From: Fibrobacter sp.
GTDB lineage: Bacteria > Fibrobacterota > Fibrobacteria > Fibrobacterales > Fibrobacteraceae
DNA: 64,000 bases
Direction: 5' to 3'
Assembly: GCA_024398955.1 (NCBI GenBank)
Contig: JAKSIG010000010.1
Coordinates: 1-64,000, forward strand
Numbering within the stretch: position 1 is the first letter of the stretch; each line of letters opens with the position of its first letter. Both the position numbers and the translations under genes were made by a program. This document shows, piece after piece, positions 8,706 through 17,446 of the stretch. The notes beneath the pieces are model-generated. The model saw nothing but the letters and a program-made list of their open reading frames with translations, searched no databases and was not told the DNA's origin.

Positions 8706-11700
8706 ATGAGTACTACTAAGAATGATTTATGGGTCGGTGTCGACGTCGGTTCTACAACCGTTAAGATTGCCGTCGTTGAACCTGAAACCAACAAGCTTTT
8801 ACACTACACATATCAGCGCCATAACGCCATGCAGGCCCAGAAGGTCCATGAGGTGTTGCGCGAAGCCCACGGTTTGTTCCCGGGCAAGAACTTTAGAGTT
8901 GCTTTCTGTGGCAGTGGCGGTCAGCCCTTTGCCGAAGCCACTCATGCATTTTTCGTACAGGAAGTGGTGGCCAACGCTCTCGCCGTTCGCGCTACTTATC
9001 CTGATACCCGTGTTGCCATTGAATTGGGTGGTCAGGACGCCAAGGTGGTGTTCTTCGAGAAGGATCCCACCACAGGCAAGCTGATTGCCAGCGACATGCG
9101 TATGAATGGTGTCTGTGCCGGTGGTACCGGTGCTTTCATCGACCAGGTGGCGGAACTCCTCCGCGTGAAGACCGAGGCCTTTGAAGGTTACGCCAAACGT
9201 GGCCAGAAGGTTTATGAAATCTCCGGCCGTTGCGGTGTGTTCGCCAAGACCGACATTCAGCCCATGCTGAACAACGGTATCGCCAAGGAAGATATCGCCC
9301 TTTCCAGCTTCCATGCCATTGCGAAGCAGACCATCGGTGGTCTTGCCCAGGGTATGGAAATCAAGCCCCCTGTCATTTTCGAAGGTGGCCCGCTGACCTT
9401 TAACCCGACCCTTGTCCGCGCCTTCAAGGAACGTCTGGGAATCACGGATGAACAGGCCATTGTGCCGGAACATTCCGAAGTACTCGTAGCTATGGGCGCC
9501 GCTCTTTCCCTGGGTTCCATGTTTGCTGACCAGGAATGCTATTACCGCGAAGAAGGCTCTCTGGACTCCCTGGTCCACTTCAACGAAATGCGTCAGGCCG
9601 AACATAAGGCCAAGGCTGCAGCCGACCTGTTCTTCAAGAACGACCTGGAATACAAGCAGTTCCTGGAAGACCACAAGATGGCAAGCAACGTCTACCCGCA
9701 GCCTGCCTCTGGTTCTACCATTAACGCTTACTTGGGTATCGACGCCGGTTCTACCACAACGAAGTTCGTTCTTCTGGATGAACAGGATAACGTGATTGAT
9801 GGCTTCTACGCCAGCAACAACGGTGAACCGCTGCAGGTGCTTAAGGACGCCATGAACGAACTTACGGACCGTTACGAAGAATACGGCTGCAAGTTGAACA
9901 TTCTGGGTGTGGGTACTACCGGTTATGGTGAGCAACTCTTTGCTAAGGCTGTGCATGCCGACTACCACACTGTGGAAACTGTAGCTCATGCTAACGCCGC
10001 TCAGCGTATCTGCCCCGACGTTTCCTTCATCCTGGATATCGGTGGCCAGGACATGAAGGCGATTTCTGTTCAGGACGGTGTGGTTACCGGTATTATTCTG
10101 AACGAAGCCTGTTCTTCGGGTTGCGGTTCCTTTATCGAAACTTACGCCCGTTCCCTGGGCATTCCCATGGAAAAGATTGCGGAACTGGCCTTCAACGCCA
10201 AGAGCCCGTCTCAGCTGGGTTCTCGCTGCACCGTGTTCATGAACAGCTCCATCATTACCGAACAGCGTGATGGTAAGCAGCCTGAAGACATTATCGCCGG
10301 TATCTGCCGCTCCATTATTAACAACGTTTTCACCAAGGTGATTCGTATCCGCAACCTCAACACCCTCGGTAAGAAGGTGGTTGTGCAGGGCGGTACCTTC
10401 AAGAACAACGCTGTGCTCCGCGCCTTTGAACAGTACACAGGCCTCAAGCCTATCCGTCCGGAACGCCCGGGTGAAATGGGTGCTATCGGTATTGCGCTCC
10501 TTACCAAGAAGTTCATGGAAGAAAAGCGCAAGGAAAATCCGGATCTGAAGTCCAGCTTTATTGGCCTCGATGCCATGAAGACCTTCAGCTGGCACAACCA
10601 GCCGGGTCAGCTCTGCCAGTACTGCACCAATCACTGCTCTCGTACCATTGTTACCTTTAGCGATGGTCAGAACTTCGTGACCGGCAACCGCTGCGAACGT
10701 GGTGAAGTGACTGCAGATCCCAACGATCCGAAGACCAAGGCCCTCATCGCAGAAATCAACAAGAAGATGATGGCTGTGCCCGACATGATCAAGCGCACCA
10801 ACCAGTTGCTGGTGAAGGACTATGCTCCGGCCAAGTTGGTGGAACCGCAGCTGAAGGCCGATGGAACCCAGAAGACCATCGGTATTCCTCGTGCTCTTGA
10901 ATTCTGGGCTAGCTTGCCTTTCTGGAAGGCTTTCTTCACCAGCCTCGGCTACACGGTTGTGGTAAGCCGTAGCTCCGACTACAAGATGTTTGAAGCTGGC
11001 CTTCACAGCGTGCCCTCTGACACCGTCTGTTTCCCGGCAAAGCTGGTTCACGGCCACGTGCTTTCTTTGATCGAAAAGAAGGTGGACCGTATTTTCTTCC
11101 CCATGATGGTGGCTATTCCCAGTGACCACACCAAGTTTGACGCAACTTCTGTTTGCCCGGTGGTTCAGGCTTACCCCAACATCATTAAGAATACTGACGA
11201 ACCTGAAAAGAACTATGGCGTTCCCATGGATCAGCCTATCTTCCACTGGTTCAATGCAAAGCTTCGTCGTTCCCAGACTATCGACTGGTTTCACGAAAAC
11301 TGGAACCTTGATAAGAAGCTGATTTCCAAGGCTGTGGACGAAGGCGAGAAGGCCCTCAACAACTACCGCACTACCTTGTTGGAAGAAGGCCAGAAGATCC
11401 TGGATGATGTTCGCGCCAAGAATACCTTTGCTGTTGTGATTGCCGGACGTCCGTACCATGTGGACCCGCTGATCAACCACAACATCGCGTCCCACTTTAC
11501 CGCCATGGGCATTCCGGTTCTGACTACCGAATCCCTGCCTGGTGTTTACGATCAGGATATTCCTAGCCATACCCGTATCGAAATCAAGAACACCTTCCAC
11601 CTGCGTATGCTTGGCGCAACTATGATTGCCGCCAAGGATCCTAATGTGGAACTGGCTCAGATCGTGAGCTTCGGTTGCGGCCATGACTCCATCCTGACCG

Positions 11701-13166
11701 ACGAAATGATGCGTATGCTGCACCTGGATTCCAATAAGGAAATGTTGATGCTGAAGCTTGACGAAGGCGACGCTCGCGGTCCTGTTGGCATTCGTATCAA
11801 GAGCTTTATCGAAACGGTGAAGGCTCGTCGTGCTGCAAACTTGCCCGACAAGCCGGCTTCCAATGAACCGCTGTTCCATACGCCTTTCGTTGCCGAAGAC
11901 AAGGAACGTCGCCGTATCTTGACTCCGAACCTTTCTCCTGCATTTACCGTTCTTGCCAGCGAATACATGAAGGCAAACGGCTTCATTGCCGAATACCTGC
12001 CCGTGGCCGACAAGAAGGCTGTGGAACTGGGTAAGAAGTACGTGCATAACGATATTTGCTTCCCCTGCCAGGTGAACATTGGCGAAGGCCTGAAGTGGCT
12101 GGTGGAACACCCCGAAGTAAAGCCGTCCAACGTTTCTATGTGCTTGGCCAAGAACTGCGAAAACTGCCGAGCCGTGCAGTACGCCGTGCTTGCCCGTAAG
12201 GCTTTGGATGAGGCTGGCTTCGAAGACGTTAGCATCATTACTACCGGTGACGACGTGAAGGGAATGCATCCGGGCTTCAAGACTGGTCTTGACTTTAGAC
12301 TCCACATGCTGTGGGGCCTAGTGACCATGGATGCCATCGAAACCATGTACCGCGCCATTCGCCCCTACGAAGTGAATGCTGGCGACACCCAGAAGGTTTA
12401 TGACGTGTGGATGCCTCGCATCATGGAAATCGGCGGTCATCTGAAGAAGACTGAATTGCCGCACCCCACCAAGATGCTGGCTGAATTCACCAAGTGCATC
12501 GAAGCCTTTAACGGTATCGAAATTACCGAAGACCGTAAGAAGGGTATCCGCAAGCCTCGTGTTGCCGTGCTTGGCGAAATTCTCATGAACTATCACCCCA
12601 GCGCCAACGGCTTTGTGGAAAACTACCTGATGAACAACGGCATGGAAGTTTACCTGCCGGGCATGACCGACTTCTTCCGCGTGGACGAAGCCGTACGTGC
12701 CGAAAAGCTGAAGCGTGGTTTCTCTGCAAATCCCATTAGCGATCGCATTGTGGGCGGCATTACCGCCAAGGCCTACACACGTGCCCTGGAAACTGTTCGT
12801 AAGATCATGAAGGAACACTTCCATCTTTATGAACATCATGCAGACTGCTATGAATTGATGGACTATGTCCGCGATATCATTGACCCCACCTACAACACTG
12901 GTGAAGGTTGGCTGATTCCGGGCGAAATCATCTACAATTCTCAGCATGGCATCAACAGCCACATTGTGCTGCAGCCTTTCGCCTGCCTGGCTAACCACAT
13001 TTCTGGCCGCGGCCTTACCAAGGCTGTTAAGGAACGTTGCCCCCATATTCAGGTTCTGTCTCTGGACTACGACCCGGATACCAGCTTTGCAAACATCGAA
13101 AATCGCTTGCAGATGCTGATTATCAACGCTCGCGAACTGGAAAAGGCTAACCAGGGTAAGCATTAA
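8706..13166 (+). CDS. Giant acyl-CoA dehydratase activase-related protein (double BadF/HgdC ATPase + DUF2229)
   Basis: 1486 residues that join four parts. ASKHA ATPase domain 1 starts near residue 11 (GVDVGSTTVK, ELGGQDAK, CAGGTGAF). ASKHA domain 2 starts near residue 344 (GIDAGSTTTKF, DIGGQDMK, ACSSGCGSF). A DUF2229 region starts near residue 726 (IGIPRALEFW). An HgdB-like C-terminal part carries cysteine clusters such as CFPCQ near 1115 and CLAKNCENC near 1145. Family members with one such ATPase use ATP to inject an electron from a 4Fe-4S cluster into 2-hydroxyacyl-CoA dehydratases. The single-chain double-ATPase form occurs in many anaerobes with no proven substrate. Cysteines flanked by glycines in both ATPase domains fit a cluster at a pseudo-dimer interface. 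No separate dehydratase gene lies nearby. It is monocistronic, with its own promoter box and terminator. Confidence 0.85.
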   Translation: MSTTKNDLWVGVDVGSTTVKIAVVEPETNKLLHYTYQRHNAMQAQKVHEVLREAHGLFPGKNFRVAFCGSGGQPFAEATHAFFVQEVVANALAVRATYPDTRVAIELGGQDAKVVFFEKDPTTGKLIASDMRMNGVCAGGTGAFIDQVAELLRVKTEAFEGYAKRGQKVYEISGRCGVFAKTDIQPMLNNGIAKEDIALSSFHAIAKQTIGGLAQGMEIKPPVIFEGGPLTFNPTLVRAFKERLGITDEQAIVPEHSEVLVAMGAALSLGSMFADQECYYREEGSLDSLVHFNEMRQAEHKAKAAADLFFKNDLEYKQFLEDHKMASNVYPQPASGSTINAYLGIDAGSTTTKFVLLDEQDNVIDGFYASNNGEPLQVLKDAMNELTDRYEEYGCKLNILGVGTTGYGEQLFAKAVHADYHTVETVAHANAAQRICPDVSFILDIGGQDMKAISVQDGVVTGIILNEACSSGCGSFIETYARSLGIPMEKIAELAFNAKSPSQLGSRCTVFMNSSIITEQRDGKQPEDIIAGICRSIINNVFTKVIRIRNLNTLGKKVVVQGGTFKNNAVLRAFEQYTGLKPIRPERPGEMGAIGIALLTKKFMEEKRKENPDLKSSFIGLDAMKTFSWHNQPGQLCQYCTNHCSRTIVTFSDGQNFVTGNRCERGEVTADPNDPKTKALIAEINKKMMAVPDMIKRTNQLLVKDYAPAKLVEPQLKADGTQKTIGIPRALEFWASLPFWKAFFTSLGYTVVVSRSSDYKMFEAGLHSVPSDTVCFPAKLVHGHVLSLIEKKVDRIFFPMMVAIPSDHTKFDATSVCPVVQAYPNIIKNTDEPEKNYGVPMDQPIFHWFNAKLRRSQTIDWFHENWNLDKKLISKAVDEGEKALNNYRTTLLEEGQKILDDVRAKNTFAVVIAGRPYHVDPLINHNIASHFTAMGIPVLTTESLPGVYDQDIPSHTRIEIKNTFHLRMLGATMIAAKDPNVELAQIVSFGCGHDSILTDEMMRMLHLDSNKEMLMLKLDEGDARGPVGIRIKSFIETVKARRAANLPDKPASNEPLFHTPFVAEDKERRRILTPNLSPAFTVLASEYMKANGFIAEYLPVADKKAVELGKKYVHNDICFPCQVNIGEGLKWLVEHPEVKPSNVSMCLAKNCENCRAVQYAVLARKALDEAGFEDVSIITTGDDVKGMHPGFKTGLDFRLHMLWGLVTMDAIETMYRAIRPYEVNAGDTQKVYDVWMPRIMEIGGHLKKTELPHPTKMLAEFTKCIEAFNGIEITEDRKKGIRKPRVAVLGEILMNYHPSANGFVENYLMNNGMEVYLPGMTDFFRVDEAVRAEKLKRGFSANPISDRIVGGITAKAYTRALETVRKIMKEHFHLYEHHADCYELMDYVRDIIDPTYNTGEGWLIPGEIIYNSQHGINSHIVLQPFACLANHISGRGLTKAVKERCPHIQVLSLDYDPDTSFANIENRLQMLIINARELEKANQGKH

Positions 13167-13171
13167 TTTTT

Positions 13172-13197
13172 AAAACGGTTTTATCAAAACTGTTTTT
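13172..13197 (+). terminator. AT-rich hairpin after the activase gene (weak terminator)
   Basis: AAAACGGTTTT-atc-AAAACTGTTTT, with one G-T wobble and a short T run, 5 nt after the stop. The stronger hairpin just downstream is the more likely terminator. Confidence 0.4.
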
Positions 13198-13213
13198 ATA
13201 AAAAATGCTTTTA

Positions 13214-13250
13214 GAAAATGTCGGAGTGAATGCTCCGGCATTTTCTTTTT
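13214..13250 (+). terminator. Rho-independent terminator
   Basis: GAAAATG-TCGGAG / CTCCGG-CATTTTC stem with loop tgaatg, followed by TTTTT. Confidence 0.85.
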
Positions 13251-13278
13251 GCGTCCTTGGATAGAGAAGAAATTTTTC

Positions 13279-13286
13279 TAAATTTG
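13279..13286 (+). promoter_or_regulatory. TAAATTTG promoter box of the ABC-F gene
   Basis: TAAATTTG ends 5 nt before the ATG at 13292, predicting a 1-nt leader. No Shine-Dalgarno is present. Confidence 0.55.
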
Positions 13287-13291
13287 GCGCC

Positions 13292-14884
13292 ATGCTGAAT
13301 GTTTCTAATGTAAGTCTTCAATATGGTAGCAGAGTCCTCTTCAAGGATGTGAATCTTTCCTTCAAGCCGGGTAACTGCTATGGCGTTATCGGTGCCAATG
13401 GCGCCGGCAAATCCACTTTCCTCAAGATTTTGAGTGGTGAACTGGAACCTAACACAGGTGAAGTTTCCAAGAATCCTGGCGAACGTATTGCTGTCCTTAA
13501 GCAGGACCACTTCGCCTACGAACAGAATACGGTTCTTGAAACCGTCATGATGGGTTTCCCGGAACTTTATGAACTGGGCAAGAAGCGCGATGAACTGTAC
13601 GCCCTTCCGGAAATGACCGAGGAACAGGGTGTTCAGGCCATGGAAATTGAAACCCGCTTCGGCGAAATCGGTGGCTACGAAGCTGACCATGACGTGGCTG
13701 TGCTCCTGAAGGGGTTGGGCATTCCCGAAGAATTCCACTACAGCCTCATGGCTGATTTGGATGGTAACCAGAAGATCCGCGTGCTTTTGGCTCAGGCTCT
13801 GTTTGGCAACCCCGATATCCTCCTCCTTGACGAACCTACCAACCATTTGGATTTGGATACTGTCGCCTGGCTGGAAGACTACCTGGAACGTTTCGAAAAC
13901 GTGGTGATCGTGGTGAGCCATGACCGTCACTTCCTGAATACGGTTTGTACCCACACTTGCGATATCGACTACGGCAAGATCAATATTTACGGTGGTAACT
14001 ATGAATTCTGGTACGCTGCAAGCCAGCTGGCTCAGAAACAGCGTAAGGACCAGAACCGCCGCGCCGAAGAAAAGATCGAAGAATTGAAGGCCTTTATCCG
14101 TCGCTTCGCATCCAATGCCGCCAAGGCAAAACAGGCTACTTCCCGTAAGAAGTTGCTGGATAAGATGACCGTGGAAGAAATGCCGGCTTCCAGCCGTAAG
14201 TTCCCCTGGGTCAACTTCAAGATGGAACGTGAACCGGGCAAGATTGTTCTTGAAGTGAAGAACATGGACATTGACGGTGGTGACGGCATCGTTTGCAAGG
14301 GCTTGAACTTTAACCTGAACAACGGTGACAAGGTTGCCCTCGTTGGTGAATATGGCACTTTGAAAACTGCATTCTTCCAGATGATTGCTGGTGAAATTCC
14401 TACCGCCGAAGGCGTGGTCAAGTGGGGCAACACCATTACCCAGAACTACTTCCCCAAGAACAACGACGCATATTTCCAGAGCGACCTTTCTCTGGTGGAT
14501 TGGCTGCGCCAGTACAGCAAGGAACAGGATGAAACCTTCATCCGCGGTTTCCTTGGCCGTATGCTCTTCACCGGCGAAGAAGCCCTGAAGTGCTGTAACG
14601 TTCTTTCCGGTGGTGAAAAGGTTCGCTGCATGCTTTCCAAGATGATGCTCTCCAACGCAAACTGCTTGCTGTTGGATGAACCTACCGCTCACCTGGACTT
14701 GGAAGCCATTACCGCTCTGAATAACGGCTTGACCGCCTTCCAGGGCCCCATTATCTTCTGCACCCAGGACCATGAATTTGCTCAGACCGTTGCAAACCGC
14801 GTTCTGGAACTGACTCCGGATGGCGTTGTAGACCGTTCCATTACCTTCGATGAATGGTACGCATCCAAGGGTAAGAAGAAATAA
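13292..14884 (+). CDS. ABC-F family ATPase, YbiT-like
   Basis: 530 residues, the same length as E. coli YbiT, with two ABC domains joined by a basic linker and no membrane segments. ABC-F proteins act on ribosomes in translation or antibiotic protection. NBD1 has an intact Walker A (GANGAGKST, residues 34-42) and Walker B (LLLDEPTNHLD); its signature is LDGNQ instead of LSGGQ, as is usual in the YbiT branch. NBD2 has LSGGEK and LLLDEPTAHLD, but its Walker A reads GEYGTLKT (352-359): the last glycine before the lysine is leucine, though lysine and threonine remain. The first linker helices contain the NAAKAKQATSR stretch conserved in this branch. Alone between two terminators. Confidence 0.9.
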   Translation: MLNVSNVSLQYGSRVLFKDVNLSFKPGNCYGVIGANGAGKSTFLKILSGELEPNTGEVSKNPGERIAVLKQDHFAYEQNTVLETVMMGFPELYELGKKRDELYALPEMTEEQGVQAMEIETRFGEIGGYEADHDVAVLLKGLGIPEEFHYSLMADLDGNQKIRVLLAQALFGNPDILLLDEPTNHLDLDTVAWLEDYLERFENVVIVVSHDRHFLNTVCTHTCDIDYGKINIYGGNYEFWYAASQLAQKQRKDQNRRAEEKIEELKAFIRRFASNAAKAKQATSRKKLLDKMTVEEMPASSRKFPWVNFKMEREPGKIVLEVKNMDIDGGDGIVCKGLNFNLNNGDKVALVGEYGTLKTAFFQMIAGEIPTAEGVVKWGNTITQNYFPKNNDAYFQSDLSLVDWLRQYSKEQDETFIRGFLGRMLFTGEEALKCCNVLSGGEKVRCMLSKMMLSNANCLLLDEPTAHLDLEAITALNNGLTAFQGPIIFCTQDHEFAQTVANRVLELTPDGVVDRSITFDEWYASKGKKK

Positions 14885-14924
14885 TGGAATTGGCACCGGC
14901 ACCTTGTGTGTCGTGTTAGCATTC

Positions 14925-14963
14925 TAAAAAAATCCTCGGTTTAAAGACCGAGGATTTTTTTTT
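14925..14963. terminator. Bidirectional terminator between convergent genes
   Basis: AAAAAAATCCTCGGT-ttaaag-ACCGAGGATTTTTTTTT, a near-perfect stem with A and T runs on the two sides. It can serve the ABC-F gene and the convergent DUF748 gene. Confidence 0.9.
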
Positions 14964-15018
14964 GTGAAATCGATTCAATATGAAATGACGCGGAACTCCT
15001 GACCCGCGCAATTTCGGA

Positions 15019-17388
15019 TTACTGAACGTCTATCTGAACCTTGTAGTTTGCCTTGCCCTTGTGGTTGACCAGTTGAGAACGAGGTGCCGTTGTTACGGTT
15101 ACGTTCTTCTTGGTAACGCCCTTTTGCTGCTGCAGAGTTTTAAGAAGTTCTGCATTTCGCTTGCTTGCCATATCCAGCAGTTCTTTTTCAAGAGTCTTGC
15201 GGTCTAGTTTGGAATCGTTGGCTGCAACGTATGCAACGAAAGCTTCATCCTTGTCAGCGATGGCGATGATTGCCTTTTCATCAAGCTCGTTGAGAGTTGT
15301 CTTGCCTTGGGTAGATTTGTAGAACTCTGTTTTTAGCTTGCGGGTCTTGTAGGCGTCAACAGTTTTTTTCATGTTGAAGGATTGTACAAAATCCATCTTG
15401 AGTTTTGGATCCTTGGCTAGAGCGGAAACCATCTTGATGGCCTTGGCGTATTGCTCGCTTTCAAGGTTGTTGCTTAGGGGGTCAATGATGATTTCGTCGT
15501 TCTTGCCCATATCGATACCGACAGCGTTTGCTCCTGAGGATGCGAGATTTCCTACGACCTTAAGGGGAGACAGAGCAACCTTGATAAGCAAATTCATGAC
15601 GGTTTTCCAGACGATCTTGACGTAAGAAAATTCCGGGTCTTGCAGGTTTCCCTGAACGGGAACGTCGAATTGAATCTTGTCGTCTTTGTCTTTTAGAATG
15701 TACAGGCCCACCTTCATGGGTACTGTAAATTCCGGATCGCTGTCGGGCACCTTGTCGCCAACATCGATGTTGTAGATGTCTATGGTATTCTTGCTGCCAA
15801 GATTGAACTTGTTAATCTTGTTGTCGCTTGCAAATGCCATTGTTCCAGAGATGATGGGGTAGCCAGTAAAATGATAGCTGTAGGGGCTGAAGTGCTTCAG
15901 GGCAAGGTTCTTGACGCTAATATAGGCGTCCATGGTGCTCAGGTCGGATAGTGCGCCTTTATACTTTACGGACAGGGTTCCGCCTTCGGGGAAGTTGGCA
16001 CCCACCGTAACTGTACAGGGGGTGTTGAAATTGATGTTGGATCCGTTAACGCTGATGCCGCTAACCTTGTAGTTAAAGGGCTGTTTGATGGTAAAGTCGT
16101 TGGCAGAAACTGTAGTGTTCTTGACTTGCAGTTTGTTTAGAACGAACTTCAGTGGCTTGGATTTTTCTGCAGGACTCTTGGGTGTTTCTACAGCGACACT
16201 GGAGTCTGCCTTGGCGGAATCGACGGGTGCCTCTGCAATGGTTGCCGCGGCCAGGGCGCTGTCTGTAGCAGTAACCGAAGTGTCTGCGGTAGCTCCCTTG
16301 GGGTTAAGCAGAATGTCAAAGTTTGTTTTGCCTCCCTTAAGAAGGTCAAGGTGGGCGAAGGCTCCGTCTACGACAACTGAATCTACCACGAAATCCATTT
16401 CATTTAGGTTGACTTTTGAAATCCCGACCTGAACGCTGTTGACTCCGATGGTCTTGTCGGAGGTTTCGGTAAGAACGATGTCGTTGAGACCCACGGTTCC
16501 AACGACGTTGCTGCTGAGCACGTCGTTTACGTTGCCGGTAAGATTCAAGTTGACATTCAGGGATCCGCTAAAGTCCTTATAGTTGATAAAGTCTTTTAGA
16601 TAGGGTTTGGCGCAGGCTAGGGCGAATTGCTTAAGACCAAGGGCTACATTGAAGTCCTGGGTCTGCATATTGAAGAGGACTTTTACGCTCAAATCGCCGC
16701 CATCGGCAAATTTAAGGTTTACGCCAATGTCGGTGTTCTTGTTGTTAAAGTAGACTGCTGGGATTTCTACAAAGAAGTCCTGCAAGTGAATTTTAGAACC
16801 GACCTTACGATCCTGGTAAATGATATTGCCCTTTTCAAGAATGATGTTCTCGATGGCGACGTCAAACCCGCCGGTCATTTCAACAGGATCGACGATGGGC
16901 TTGGCAGAATCGCCTGCAGATGCCGCTGCTAGGGCTGCCAAACTGTCTGCCTTTGCCTTTTCGACGGCGATGGAATCAGCGGCAGCACTGTCTAAAGTAG
17001 AGTCTGCCGCTGCGAACTTGTCTAGAATGTCGCTAAAGTTGAATCGTTCGCCATCCTGAACTACCTGGGTATAGAGTCCTTTCAGATAGATTTCACTAAC
17101 ACTGATTTCTTTGTTGATCAGACGGGTGGGATTTACGTTGACGCGAAACTTTTCGAAGGCCACGAAGGGAGTCGTTCCATCTTGCTCGAAAATGGCGAAA
17201 TCGTCTACGGTTACGGTAAAGGTTAGCGGACTGAAGTCTACCGATGCAATTTTCATTTTGCGACCGATGAGTTCTTCGGAGTGCTCTACAACGTAGTCTT
17301 TGGCAATGTCGGGAGCGATCTTTAGAGCGGCGATTACAATTGCAATCAGAACTGCCAGTATAATAAGAGCTATGTAACGTTTCTTCAT
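15019..17388 (-). CDS. DUF748 / AsmA-like envelope protein
   Basis: 789 residues. One N-terminal membrane anchor (IALIILAVLIAIVIAALKIA) is followed by EHSEELIGRKMKIASVDFSP, the start pattern of DUF748/AsmA-like proteins. In related proteins the rest forms a long beta-rich groove in the periplasm that may carry phospholipids to the outer membrane. Two low-complexity linkers rich in ADSA/ADSLA interrupt the fold, near residues 130-165 and 370-410. The C-terminal part is helical and charged and ends in a small beta segment. It lies 58 nt downstream of recQ on the same strand but has its own TATCTTTA box, so it can be transcribed separately. Family assignment is by pattern; the transport role is inferred from the family. 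Confidence 0.7.
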   Translation of the reverse strand: MKKRYIALIILAVLIAIVIAALKIAPDIAKDYVVEHSEELIGRKMKIASVDFSPLTFTVTVDDFAIFEQDGTTPFVAFEKFRVNVNPTRLINKEISVSEIYLKGLYTQVVQDGERFNFSDILDKFAAADSTLDSAAADSIAVEKAKADSLAALAAASAGDSAKPIVDPVEMTGGFDVAIENIILEKGNIIYQDRKVGSKIHLQDFFVEIPAVYFNNKNTDIGVNLKFADGGDLSVKVLFNMQTQDFNVALGLKQFALACAKPYLKDFINYKDFSGSLNVNLNLTGNVNDVLSSNVVGTVGLNDIVLTETSDKTIGVNSVQVGISKVNLNEMDFVVDSVVVDGAFAHLDLLKGGKTNFDILLNPKGATADTSVTATDSALAAATIAEAPVDSAKADSSVAVETPKSPAEKSKPLKFVLNKLQVKNTTVSANDFTIKQPFNYKVSGISVNGSNINFNTPCTVTVGANFPEGGTLSVKYKGALSDLSTMDAYISVKNLALKHFSPYSYHFTGYPIISGTMAFASDNKINKFNLGSKNTIDIYNIDVGDKVPDSDPEFTVPMKVGLYILKDKDDKIQFDVPVQGNLQDPEFSYVKIVWKTVMNLLIKVALSPLKVVGNLASSGANAVGIDMGKNDEIIIDPLSNNLESEQYAKAIKMVSALAKDPKLKMDFVQSFNMKKTVDAYKTRKLKTEFYKSTQGKTTLNELDEKAIIAIADKDEAFVAYVAANDSKLDRKTLEKELLDMASKRNAELLKTLQQQKGVTKKNVTVTTAPRSQLVNHKGKANYKVQIDVQ

Positions 17389-17393
17389 GTTTG

Positions 17394-17401
17394 TAAAGAT
17401 A
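17394..17401 (-). promoter_or_regulatory. TATCTTTA promoter box of the DUF748 gene
   Basis: On the minus strand TATCTTTA ends 5 nt before the start codon at 17388. No Shine-Dalgarno. Confidence 0.5.
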
Positions 17402-17446
17402 AAAATTGTGGTTTAATTTTGCACGTTACATATGTAATACAAAATG

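Noticed and set aside
8799-12305. 1168-codon open frame antisense to the activase gene
   Set aside because: It lies wholly opposite a clear gene with intact motifs. The frame is open because the sense gene avoids TTA, CTA and TCA codons. No start signal, no family motif and low-complexity His/Val-rich composition.
13211-14902. 563-codon antisense frame opposite the ABC-F gene
   Set aside because: It spans both flanking terminators and has no ribosome binding site or motif; the plus-strand gene is unambiguous.
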